Origin: an uncultured Prevotella sp.
GTDB taxonomy: Bacteria > Bacteroidota > Bacteroidia > Bacteroidales > Bacteroidaceae
DNA: 10,984 bases
Direction of reading: 5' to 3'
Assembly: GCA_900543585.1 (NCBI GenBank)
Contig: UQRP01000051.1
Span: 1-10,984 of the forward strand
The notes beneath the pieces are model-generated. The model was not told the DNA's origin and did not search any database. It worked only from the letters and a program-made list of their open reading frames with translations. Positions 1 to 6,280 of the stretch are shown here, one piece after another. The number at the start of each line of letters is the position of its first letter. The stretch's first letter is position 1. The position numbers and the translations under genes are program-made.

Positions 1-66
1 CGGTCGTCGCAAGATCGTGTGACGGTCGTCGTAAGATCGTGTGACGGTCGTCACAAGTTATCGATC
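1..66. repeat. 22-bp tandem repeat, about 3 copies, open at the left edge
   Basis: Positions 1-22 and 23-44 are the same 22-mer with one base changed (CGGTCGTCGCAAG versus CGGTCGTCGTAAG, both ending ATCGTGTGA). A third copy starts at 45 (CGGTCGTCACAAG) and decays after about 13 bases. Because 22 is not a multiple of three, a constant coding repeat is unlikely. The array may continue to the left of the window. TGTGAC and GTCACA at 40-45 and 50-55 can pair around a 4-nt loop. The function is unknown. Confidence 0.75.
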
Positions 67-97
67 CAGCCTTTTACAACCGCAGCCCTATGATTTC

Positions 98-114
98 TTG
101 CATTTTTTATGCAA
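98..114. other. Short hairpin, 6-bp stem with 5-nt loop
   Basis: TTGCAT (98-103) and ATGCAA (109-114) flank TTTTT. It lies about 30 nt upstream of the TAACTTTG promoter element, and no T-run follows it. It could be the 3' end of an upstream transcript or a protein-binding site for the thiamine promoter. The sequence does not decide between these. Confidence 0.3.
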
Positions 115-142
115 TAAGCCACACTGTCTTTCACTTTTTTTG

Positions 143-150
143 TAACTTTG
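143..150 (+). promoter_or_regulatory. Promoter -7 element for the riboswitch transcript
   Basis: TAACTTTG matches the Bacteroidetes -7 consensus TAnnTTTG and sits 25 nt before the riboswitch. No TTTG is present at the expected -33 distance (around 119-123), so the promoter is incomplete or relies on an activator. Confidence 0.6.
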
Positions 151-174
151 CACCCGAAAAGCAAAATGCTTTTT

Positions 175-260
175 AAGGGGTGCTGCGGTAAGTGCCGTGG
201 CTGAGATTATACCCAAGAACCTGATCCGGATAATGCCGGCGTAGGTAGGTACTTCCCTTT
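175..260 (+). promoter_or_regulatory. TPP (THI-element) riboswitch
   Basis: The conserved THI-box parts appear in order: GGGGTGC (177-183), GGCTGAGA (199-206), ACCC (211-214), and GAACCTGATCCGGATAATG beginning at 217, then GCCGGCGTAGG. AAGGG (175-179) can pair with CCCTT (255-259) to close helix P1. The element binds thiamine pyrophosphate and normally lowers expression of downstream thiamine genes. Here it leads a TonB receptor and a thiamine pyrophosphokinase, which fits salvage. No clear terminator follows it, so control is probably translational (inference). Confidence 0.96.
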
Positions 261-290
261 AGTTATTTTCATTAAAAACAAAAGGTTTCA

Positions 291-2669
291 ATGAAAACTC
301 TTTTCGCAATGGCAGCTACGCTCTGTGCTGCTGTGCCGGCGGTGGCCGGTGAGCCCACGGACTCGATCAGAACGTATGAGCTGCAAGATGTTCAGGTAAC
401 TTCCACACGAGCTGGCAAGAAGACGCCAATGGCCTTCACCACGCTCTCCAAACAACAAATCAAACAGGTGAACTTCGGTCAGGATATTCCTTATATCCTC
501 TCGCTGACACCATCTGTCACCACGACTTCCGACGCCGGCAACGGCATCGGCTACACCTCCATCCGTGTGCGTGGCGTCGACCCCAGCCGCATCAATATTA
601 CCGCCAACGGCGTGCCTGTCAATGATGCAGAAAGCTCTCAGGTGTATTTTGTCAATATGGGAGACTTTGCCTCATCACTACAGAGCATGCAGATTCAGCG
701 CGGCGCAGGTTCCTCCACCAACGGCGCCGGTGCTTTCGGTGCTACTCTGAACATGCAGACCGAGAATATCGGTACAGAACCCTACTTCGGACTCGACGCC
801 AGCGCCGGGTCCTACTACAGCCATAAGGAGACGCTGCGCTTCGGCACTGGACTCCTCGGAGGGCACTGGGGACTGCAGGGACGACTGTCGAATATCGGGT
901 CGAAGGGTTACCTCGACCGTGCCTCGACAAAGCTCAACTCTTATTTCCTTCAGGCCGGATACTTCGCCGACAACACCATGGTGAAATTCCTCACTTGGAA
1001 TGGCACCGAGCGCACCTACCATGCCTGGAACTACGCCTCGAAGTACGAGCAAAGCCTCTATGGCAGACGCTACAATTCCTGCGGTGTGTACTGGGACCAG
1101 AATGGCAACATGCAGTACTATGATGGACAGACCGATAACTACCATCAGCAGAACTACCAGTTCATCGCCAGCCAACTGCTCGGCGACAAGTGGAGCCTCA
1201 ACGTCACCCTGCACTATACCAAGGGACAAGGCTACTATGAGGAGTATAAGGACGGCAAAGCCTGGGCTGACTACGGACTGGCTACCGATGACAAGACAAA
1301 CTTCATCGTCAGCAACGGCACGACCTATTATTCTCAAGTGACGGGCGACCTCGTGCGGCAGAAGAAGATGGATAACGACTTTTACGGAGCCATCGCCAGC
1401 ATCAACTATGACAACAAGAAAAACCTGAAGGCGACACTGGGAGCGGGATGGAACCGTTATGACGGTGAGCACTTCGGTAAAGTAATCTGGGAAACGAACA
1501 CTCCTTACTATATCTATAAGGACGCTGACGGCAACAAGCTGAAAGATGCCAACGGCACGGTGACAAGACCTTACCGGCCATCAACGACGGTATATCCCGA
1601 CTTTGAGTACTACCGCAACGAGGCGTGGAAGAGCGACTTCAATGTCTATGGCAAAGCAGCCTGGACCTTCCTGCCAGGGCTGAACGCTTATGTTGACCTG
1701 CAGTACCGCCATGTCGGCTTCCGTCTGCAAGATCCGGGCGATTGGTACGGAGCCAACCCTGACAATACGCTCTGGGCACACGACGACTTCGACTTCTTCA
1801 ACCCGAAAGCAGGACTGAACTACCAAATAGACAGCCACAACCGCGTCTACGCAAGCTATGCCATCAGCCATAAGGAGCCGGTGCGCAACGATTATCAGGA
1901 TAACTACGTCAACCACCTCCAGGCTGAGAAGTTGCAGGATGTAGAGCTCGGCTATAAGTTTGAGAGCAGCAAGTTCTCTGCTGGTGTCAACCTCTACTAT
2001 ATGTACTACAACCACCAGTATGTGCTCACCGGAGAGCTCAACGAGATTGGTGAGGCCATTGCCAGCAATGAGAACAGCGGTAAGTCGTATCGTGAGGGTG
2101 TCGAGTTGGAGGCTGCATGGAAGCCCAGCCAGTATTTCCGCTGGGATGCCAACGCCACATGGGCACGCAGCATCAACAAAGACTGGACCATCACGCTCGA
2201 TGACGGCACACCCTATAACCTCGGCGACACTCGCACCACCTTCTCGCCGAACCTCATCTTCAACAACATCTTCACATTCAACTACAAAGGTCTCAATGCC
2301 AGCATCCAAAGCCAGTATATCAGCCGTCAGTATCTGACCAATACCGACTTCAAGAGCTATAAGAACTACAACAAGGACGGCAGCTTCGACCGGAATGTGG
2401 ACATGTTCATCAAGGGACATTTCAACACCAATATCGACCTGAGCTACAAATTCTCACTGAAGTATTTTGGCATCAAGGACGCTACTGTGGGCATCACCCT
2501 CTACAACATCTTCGACGCTAAATACGATAACAATGGCTGGGCAGCACCTTCTTACCGCAAGGACAAGAACGGCAATGTTGAGGCTTACCGTGTCAAAGAC
2601 CTCTATGAGGCAGGCTTTGCTCCTTCAGCTCCCTTCAACTGGATGGCTCATCTGAGCATCAACTTCTAA
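291..2669 (+). CDS. TonB-dependent outer-membrane receptor, probably for thiamine
   Basis: This 792-residue protein has a Sec signal peptide (positive MKTLF start, hydrophobic core, AVA cut near residue 19). A plug domain follows (about 30-160, with QDVQVTSTRAGKKTP, an SIRVRGVD stretch, and the RGAGSSTNGAGAFGATLNM segment usual at the plug end). The rest is an aromatic-rich, alternating beta-barrel ending in ...HLSINF, the C-terminal Phe typical of outer-membrane proteins. Such receptors import a scarce ligand using TonB energy. The ligand is inferred from context: a TPP riboswitch directly upstream and a thiamine kinase overlapping downstream, as in the thiamine receptor known from Bacteroides. 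No SusD-like partner is present, which fits a small-molecule receptor. AAAGG at 281-285 is a possible ribosome site. TAA overlaps the next ATG (TAATG), so the two genes are likely translationally coupled. Confidence 0.93.
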   Translation: MKTLFAMAATLCAAVPAVAGEPTDSIRTYELQDVQVTSTRAGKKTPMAFTTLSKQQIKQVNFGQDIPYILSLTPSVTTTSDAGNGIGYTSIRVRGVDPSRINITANGVPVNDAESSQVYFVNMGDFASSLQSMQIQRGAGSSTNGAGAFGATLNMQTENIGTEPYFGLDASAGSYYSHKETLRFGTGLLGGHWGLQGRLSNIGSKGYLDRASTKLNSYFLQAGYFADNTMVKFLTWNGTERTYHAWNYASKYEQSLYGRRYNSCGVYWDQNGNMQYYDGQTDNYHQQNYQFIASQLLGDKWSLNVTLHYTKGQGYYEEYKDGKAWADYGLATDDKTNFIVSNGTTYYSQVTGDLVRQKKMDNDFYGAIASINYDNKKNLKATLGAGWNRYDGEHFGKVIWETNTPYYIYKDADGNKLKDANGTVTRPYRPSTTVYPDFEYYRNEAWKSDFNVYGKAAWTFLPGLNAYVDLQYRHVGFRLQDPGDWYGANPDNTLWAHDDFDFFNPKAGLNYQIDSHNRVYASYAISHKEPVRNDYQDNYVNHLQAEKLQDVELGYKFESSKFSAGVNLYYMYYNHQYVLTGELNEIGEAIASNENSGKSYREGVELEAAWKPSQYFRWDANATWARSINKDWTITLDDGTPYNLGDTRTTFSPNLIFNNIFTFNYKGLNASIQSQYISRQYLTNTDFKSYKNYNKDGSFDRNVDMFIKGHFNTNIDLSYKFSLKYFGIKDATVGITLYNIFDAKYDNNGWAAPSYRKDKNGNVEAYRVKDLYEAGFAPSAPFNWMAHLSINF

Positions 2670-3328
2670 TGCATTTCGAACAAATCACAGAAGACACGGT
2701 ATTTGATGCGGTGATTGTCGCCAATGGCGACTTTCCCACCGCTCAGATACCGTGTGCTATTCTTTCCCACGCCCGCTACCTTTGCTGCTGCGACAGAGCT
2801 GGGATGACGGCCATAGGTCATGGACTCATGCCGCAGGCTATCGTCGGCTACGGCGACTCCATGCCACAAGCCTTCCTGCCTACTATCAAGGACATCTTCC
2901 ATCAGGTCGACGAGCAGGACGACAACGATCTCACCAAAGCCACACGCTTTGTCAGGAAGCAGGGAATGAAGCATATCGCCTACGTCGGGGCCACAGGAAA
3001 GCGGGAAGACCATACCTTGGCCAACATTTCCTTGATGGTGACCTACTACCGCGGCTTCGGCCTCCAGCCCGTGATGGTTACCGACTACGGCTGGTTTGTC
3101 GTAGCTGAGGGCAACGCTTCCTTCGACACCTTCCCGGGACAGCAAGTCAGCATCTTTAACATCTCCTGCCACCATCTGCAGAGCGAAGGACTCAAATGGA
3201 ACCTCTACCCTTTCAAGGAACTATGGCAAGGGACACTCAATGAAGCGACGGCTCAGCATATCAATATCAAGGCCGACGGCATCGTCATCGCCTACTTTAC
3301 TTTTGAGGCGAAAAGTGATAAGATATGA
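2669..3328 (+). CDS. thiN: Thiamine pyrophosphokinase
   Basis: This 219-residue cytosolic enzyme transfers pyrophosphate from ATP to thiamine, making TPP and trapping imported vitamin. Family motifs occur in order: VANGDFP (17-23), CCDRAG (40-45, the usual DG/DR region), IVGYGDS (58-64), DDNDLTKA (84-91) and GATGKREDHTLANI (107-120). The N-terminal half is the catalytic domain. The C-terminal part (about 140-215) matches the position of the beta-rich thiamine-binding domain. Length is normal for the family. The family motif is GDxDS, but residue 61 here is Tyr (codon TAC, 2849-2851) in place of the first Asp, so activity cannot be taken for granted. The start overlaps the stop of the receptor gene by one base, which puts it on the riboswitch transcript. 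Confidence 0.93.
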   Translation: MHFEQITEDTVFDAVIVANGDFPTAQIPCAILSHARYLCCCDRAGMTAIGHGLMPQAIVGYGDSMPQAFLPTIKDIFHQVDEQDDNDLTKATRFVRKQGMKHIAYVGATGKREDHTLANISLMVTYYRGFGLQPVMVTDYGWFVVAEGNASFDTFPGQQVSIFNISCHHLQSEGLKWNLYPFKELWQGTLNEATAQHINIKADGIVIAYFTFEAKSDKI

Positions 3329-3337
3329 CCGCAAACA

Positions 3338-3369
3338 TTTGCCGGTGTGGAAAATATCAACTAACTTTG
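3338..3369 (+). promoter_or_regulatory. Internal promoter before pnuT
   Basis: TTTG (3338-3341), 20 nt, then TAACTTTG (3362-3369) fits the full Bacteroidetes -33/-7 promoter. It lies in the 60-nt gap after the kinase gene and would give a leader of roughly 15 nt before the ATG at 3389. There is no second riboswitch in that gap. Confidence 0.65.
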
Positions 3370-3388
3370 CATTAAACCATCATCCGCA

Positions 3389-3985
3389 ATGAACTTTTTT
3401 CTCGACCATTGGCTGGACATCACGACGACCCTCTTAGGGCTCATCTATATCTTTTTAGAGTATAGGGCCAGCATTATGCTGTGGCTCGTGGGTATCATCA
3501 TGCCAGCTCTCGACATCGTTCTCTATTATACTCACGGCCTCTATGGTGATGCAGCTATGGCAGTATACTACACCCTTGCCGCCATCTATGGCTGGCTGGT
3601 TTGGAAGTTCGGACGCAAGCACCAGCAGAAAGACGGCGAGGAGATGCCCATCACCCACATGCCCAAGCGGCTCTACCCGGCTGCTATCATCTTTTTTGTT
3701 GTGGCCTGGGCCGCCACATGGTTCGTTCTCTCCCACTACACCAACAGTAACGTGCCAGTCCTCGATGGCTTCACCAATGCCTTGAGTTTTGTAGGATTGT
3801 GGGCTCTGGCACGCAAATACCTTGAGCAATGGCTCTTTTGGATTCTCGTCGATGCCGTAAGTTGCTATCTCTACGTCATCAAAGACATCCCTTTCAAGGC
3901 TTCACTCTACGGCCTCTATGTCATCATCGCCGTCATGGGCTATTTCCGTTGGCATAAGATGATGCAAGCGGTTAAAACGAAATAA
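3389..3985 (+). CDS. pnuT: PnuC-family vitamin transporter, probably PnuT (thiamine)
   Basis: This 198-residue inner-membrane protein has about seven hydrophobic segments. The first lies near 8-26, and the last two cover about 147-190. The C-terminal half shows the PnuC pattern: FTNALSFVGLWALARKYLEQ, then W-WILVDAVSCYLY, then a YGLYVIIAVMGYFRWHK ending. PnuC members move nicotinamide riboside, riboflavin (PnuX) or thiamine (PnuT) by facilitated diffusion, and intracellular phosphorylation traps the substrate. The neighbouring thiamine pyrophosphokinase and TPP riboswitch point to thiamine. Nicotinamide riboside cannot be excluded from sequence alone. A GSCFA gene follows after 5 nt, suggesting one transcript. 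Confidence 0.88.
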   Translation: MNFFLDHWLDITTTLLGLIYIFLEYRASIMLWLVGIIMPALDIVLYYTHGLYGDAAMAVYYTLAAIYGWLVWKFGRKHQQKDGEEMPITHMPKRLYPAAIIFFVVAWAATWFVLSHYTNSNVPVLDGFTNALSFVGLWALARKYLEQWLFWILVDAVSCYLYVIKDIPFKASLYGLYVIIAVMGYFRWHKMMQAVKTK

Positions 3986-3990
3986 CTACT

Positions 3991-4833
3991 ATGGATTTCC
4001 GCACGATTGTTGATATTCCCTCTTCACTATGGAAGATAGGTCCCTGTGAGCGCATGCTCTTCGTGGGCTCTTGTTTCGCCGACAACATCGGCAAGCGCTT
4101 CGTTGACGAGAAATTCCGTGCCGTCGTCAACCCCTTCGGTGTGATGTACAACCCCGCAAGCATCCTCCACACCGTGGAGCGGCTCAAGGAATCCGGCGAC
4201 CTGCCTTTCCAAAAAGAGGAAACGGGGACGGCGGTCTTCACTTTGGGGACCAACCATGTCTATATCCTCAAGGAGACGGGAGAAATCGTAGACAACTGTC
4301 AGAAGCGGCCACAGCAGCTTTTCCAGGAGAAGGAACTCGCTGTCAGCGAATGTGCCAACTACCTTCAGCAGGCCATTAACCTGATAACAAAGTCTTTCCC
4401 ACGGGTGCGGTTCATCATCACCGTCTCCCCCATCCGCTACCGCAAATACGGTTACCACCAGTCACAGCTGTCGAAAGCCACTCTACTCCTGGCCACACAG
4501 CAGTTGATAGACAGAATGGCAAAGGAGCGGCCAGAAGCCAACATCACCTATTTCCCGTCGTATGAGATTGTCAACGACGAGCTTAGAGACTACCGCTTCT
4601 ACAAGCCCGACATGCTGCACCCCTCCGACCAGGCCGTGGAATATATCTACGACCGCATGGCCGACACTTTCTTTTCCGACGCCACACGCTCCTTCCTCAA
4701 AGAATGGAAGCCCATCCGTGAGGCTCTCCATCACCGCCCTTTCAATCCCGAAAGCGAGGAGTATAAGAACTTCTTAGCCAAGACGATGGAGAAATACGAC
4801 GCGCTGAAGCAAAGATTCCCTAACCTGTCATAG
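3991..4833 (+). CDS. GSCFA-domain protein, SGNH-hydrolase-like
   Basis: This 280-residue protein has no signal peptide. The family signature GSCFA is exact at residues 26-30 (LFVGSCFADNIG). Further conserved-looking blocks are NPFGVMYNPASI, TVSPIRYRKYGYHQSQLSKATL (a 22-residue stretch, abbreviated here as SPIRY...QLSKATL) and YKPDMLHPSDQAVEYI. The Asp207-x-x-His210 pair in DMLHPS resembles the last block of SGNH/GDSL esterases, and Ser27 would be the nucleophile by analogy. GSCFA proteins are widespread in Bacteroidetes and have no established substrate. The gene begins 5 nt after pnuT, so it is probably co-transcribed, but a thiamine role is only a guess from position. After the stop, TGCC and GGCA (4839-4851) form only a weak hairpin. 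Confidence 0.85.
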   Translation: MDFRTIVDIPSSLWKIGPCERMLFVGSCFADNIGKRFVDEKFRAVVNPFGVMYNPASILHTVERLKESGDLPFQKEETGTAVFTLGTNHVYILKETGEIVDNCQKRPQQLFQEKELAVSECANYLQQAINLITKSFPRVRFIITVSPIRYRKYGYHQSQLSKATLLLATQQLIDRMAKERPEANITYFPSYEIVNDELRDYRFYKPDMLHPSDQAVEYIYDRMADTFFSDATRSFLKEWKPIREALHHRPFNPESEEYKNFLAKTMEKYDALKQRFPNLS

Positions 4834-4898
4834 CCCGATGCCATCATGGCACAGTATTTTGTAATGATTGCAAAAAGAAATTAATTTTCCATTGGAAA

Positions 4899-4930
4899 TT
4901 TGTCAGTATAAACGTTTGGCCTTATCTTTG
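4899..4930 (+). promoter_or_regulatory. Promoter of the thioredoxin lipoprotein-MarR unit
   Basis: TTTG (4899-4902), a 20-nt spacer and TATCTTTG (4923-4930) match the -33/-7 consensus. The start codon is 26 nt downstream. This separates the pair from the thiamine block. Confidence 0.7.
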
Positions 4931-4956
4931 CACATAATTTCCAAAGGAAACAAAGT

Positions 4957-5454
4957 ATGAGAATATACAAAACATTCATTATCATGGTTGCTATCATGCT
5001 TTTCGCCTCCGCCTGCTCAGGCAAGCCAGAGAGCGGAAGAAAGCAGCAAGAGAGCAGCAAGTATATCACTAACAAAAAAGCAAAAGGAGAAAAGACTATG
5101 AAAACAGTAGAAATGACCAGCGAGATGTTCAAGAGCAAAATCATGAACTATGAGACGAGCTCGGAATGGAACTATAAGGGTGAGCGCCCTGCTATCATCG
5201 ACTTTTATGCCACTTGGTGCGGTCCCTGCAAGGCAACGGCGCCCAACGTGGAGAAGATAGCCGAGGAATACGACGGCAAGGTAGACGTCTATAAAGTCGA
5301 TGTCGACCAACAGCAGGAGCTGGCTGCCGTCTTCGGCGTGCAGTCCATCCCCACTATTCTCTTCATCCCTAAGACGGGCACCCCAGCCAAGAACGTCGGA
5401 GCCATGGGATATGACCAGCTCAAGGAAGCCGTCAACGAGATTCTGCTCAAATGA
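4957..5454 (+). CDS. Thioredoxin-fold lipoprotein
   Basis: This 165-residue protein begins with a lipoprotein signal peptide (MRIYK, hydrophobic core, FASAC with Cys20 as the likely lipidated residue). There is no run of acidic residues right after Cys20, so periplasmic-face anchoring is more likely than surface export. A polar, Lys/Ser-rich linker (21-47) precedes a thioredoxin domain (about 48-165). It has the DFYATWCGPCK active site (Cys88 and Cys91), the KVDVDQQ strand, and SIPT with the cis-Pro. It should act as a thiol-disulfide oxidoreductase; its partner cannot be told from sequence. An AGGAG about 9 nt before the in-frame ATG of Met48 (5098-5100) may allow a shorter cytosolic form of 118 residues. 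The stop overlaps the next start (ATGA). Confidence 0.9.
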   Translation: MRIYKTFIIMVAIMLFASACSGKPESGRKQQESSKYITNKKAKGEKTMKTVEMTSEMFKSKIMNYETSSEWNYKGERPAIIDFYATWCGPCKATAPNVEKIAEEYDGKVDVYKVDVDQQQELAAVFGVQSIPTILFIPKTGTPAKNVGAMGYDQLKEAVNEILLK

Positions 5455-5822
5455 TCACCCCAGAATGTATCCAGAAGTTGCGAAATGTCTATAAGGCCAT
5501 TGGCAACTTCGAGACAGAGATGCAGAAGGCGGTGGGGCTCAACCTCAATGAGGCTATGCTCCTCTGCCTTCTCTCCGACGGCTCCATGAGGCTCGCCGGA
5601 GATATTGCCGAGGAAATGTCACTGACACGGTCCAACGCCTCTAAGGTCATTGCCGTGTTGGAGAAAGCGAAACTGATTCTGAGAGAGACTTGCTCTGAAG
5701 ACAGCCGTTGCCAAAAGTTTCATATCTCTGACAACGGAAGAAAGAAGATAGAGGAGATGAAGCGCAAGCTGACGATGCCGGAAGAAATTCCGGCTCTCTG
5801 CCATTGTATGATGGTCAGATGA
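5451..5822 (+). CDS. Small MarR-like winged-helix regulator
   Basis: This 123-residue protein has a helical N-terminus (about 1-30) that could dimerise. A winged-helix DNA-binding region follows: RLAGDIAEEMSLTRSNASKVIAVLEKAKLI (about 47-76; helix 2 plus recognition helix), then a wing RETCSEDSRCQKFHIS (79-93) and a final helix NGRKKIEEMKRKL. The layout is that of MarR, slightly shorter than the usual 140 residues. Six cysteines (6, 39, 81, 87, 117, 119) are many for its size, and Cys81 and Cys87 sit in the wing. The start lies inside the thioredoxin gene's stop (ATGA), so translation is likely coupled. It may be an autoregulator of this unit, possibly thiol-sensing (inference). Its end overlaps the convergent YbjQ gene by 8 nt. 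Confidence 0.8.
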   Translation: MITPECIQKLRNVYKAIGNFETEMQKAVGLNLNEAMLLCLLSDGSMRLAGDIAEEMSLTRSNASKVIAVLEKAKLILRETCSEDSRCQKFHISDNGRKKIEEMKRKLTMPEEIPALCHCMMVR

Positions 5823-6132
5823 CCACCGCTGTCCCACTGACAGCTACCATCAGCATCGACCCGCTCTGACCCACTGTTTCGTAATCAATGTCAATGCCAA
5901 CAATAGCATTGGCACCAATAGCCGTGGCACGCTCCTCCATTTCGGCCATAGCAGTATCTTTAGCCTTGCGCAGCACCTTCTCGTAACTGTTAGAACGACC
6001 ACCGATAATGTCGCGGATGCCGGCGAACAGGTCTTTCATGAAGTTGGCACCGATGATAGTCTCACCGGTGACGATACCCTTGTATTCTAAAATCTGATGA
6101 CCTTCTATGGTCGGAGTTGTGGATAAAATCAT
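5815..6132 (-). CDS. YbjQ/UPF0145 family protein
   Basis: This 105-residue cytosolic protein is recognised along its length: MILSTTPTIEGH, EYKGIVTGETIIGANF, DIIGGRSNSYEK (41-52), a charged helix with AMAEMEERA, then GANAIVGIDIDYE and SMLMVAVSGTAV. The family forms small ring-like oligomers and is sometimes labelled heavy-metal-binding, but a biochemical role is not established. I start at 6132 because MILSTTP is the usual family N-terminus and gives the usual length. An upstream in-frame ATG at 6183 would add 17 residues (MTLSDFDRNANIRKDRL) with no family likeness. It has its own promoter at 6217-6247 and converges on the MarR gene. Confidence 0.9.
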   Translation of the reverse strand: MILSTTPTIEGHQILEYKGIVTGETIIGANFMKDLFAGIRDIIGGRSNSYEKVLRKAKDTAMAEMEERATAIGANAIVGIDIDYETVGQSGSMLMVAVSGTAVVI

Positions 6133-6216
6133 AAGTCTATCTTTTCTGATGTTAGCATTTCTGTCAAAGTCAGAAAGCGTCAAGCCAATAAGGACTACGG
6201 TTGACGCTTACAGATG

Positions 6217-6247
6217 CAAAGTAACGAAAAAGTTTTCTAACGGCAAA
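6217..6247 (-). promoter_or_regulatory. Promoter of the YbjQ-family gene
   Basis: Read on the minus strand, TTTG (6247-6244), a 19-nt spacer and TTACTTTG (6224-6217) match the Bacteroidetes promoter with one base off in the -7 element. The leader to 6132 would be about 80 nt. Confidence 0.55.
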
Positions 6248-6248
6248 A

Positions 6249-6264
6249 TTTACTGTACAGAAAA
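6249..6264. promoter_or_regulatory. Palindrome, candidate operator next to the YbjQ promoter
   Basis: TTTaCTGTACAGaAAA is a 16-bp inverted repeat with one mismatch pair, centred on the perfect CTGTACAG (6253-6260). It lies directly upstream of the -33 element of the YbjQ promoter, a usual place for an activator site. The binding protein is unknown. The AraC and MarR proteins encoded nearby are candidates by position only. Confidence 0.35.
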
Positions 6265-6280
6265 GTTATCAAAAAAGTCT

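Noticed and set aside
1..66. CRISPR array
   Set aside because: The units are directly adjacent with no spacers, and each is only 22 bp.
678..2420. Minus-strand open frames (264 and 279 codons) under the TonB receptor
   Set aside because: They are Val/Leu-rich shadows of the receptor's codon pattern with no domain likeness and no promoter.
4839..4860. Terminator after the GSCFA gene (TGCC/GGCA hairpin, then TATTTT)
   Set aside because: A 4-bp stem with an interrupted T stretch is too weak to call.
6133..6183. Longer YbjQ-family start at 6183
   Set aside because: The family begins MILSTTP and is about 105 residues. The added 17 residues are unlike it.
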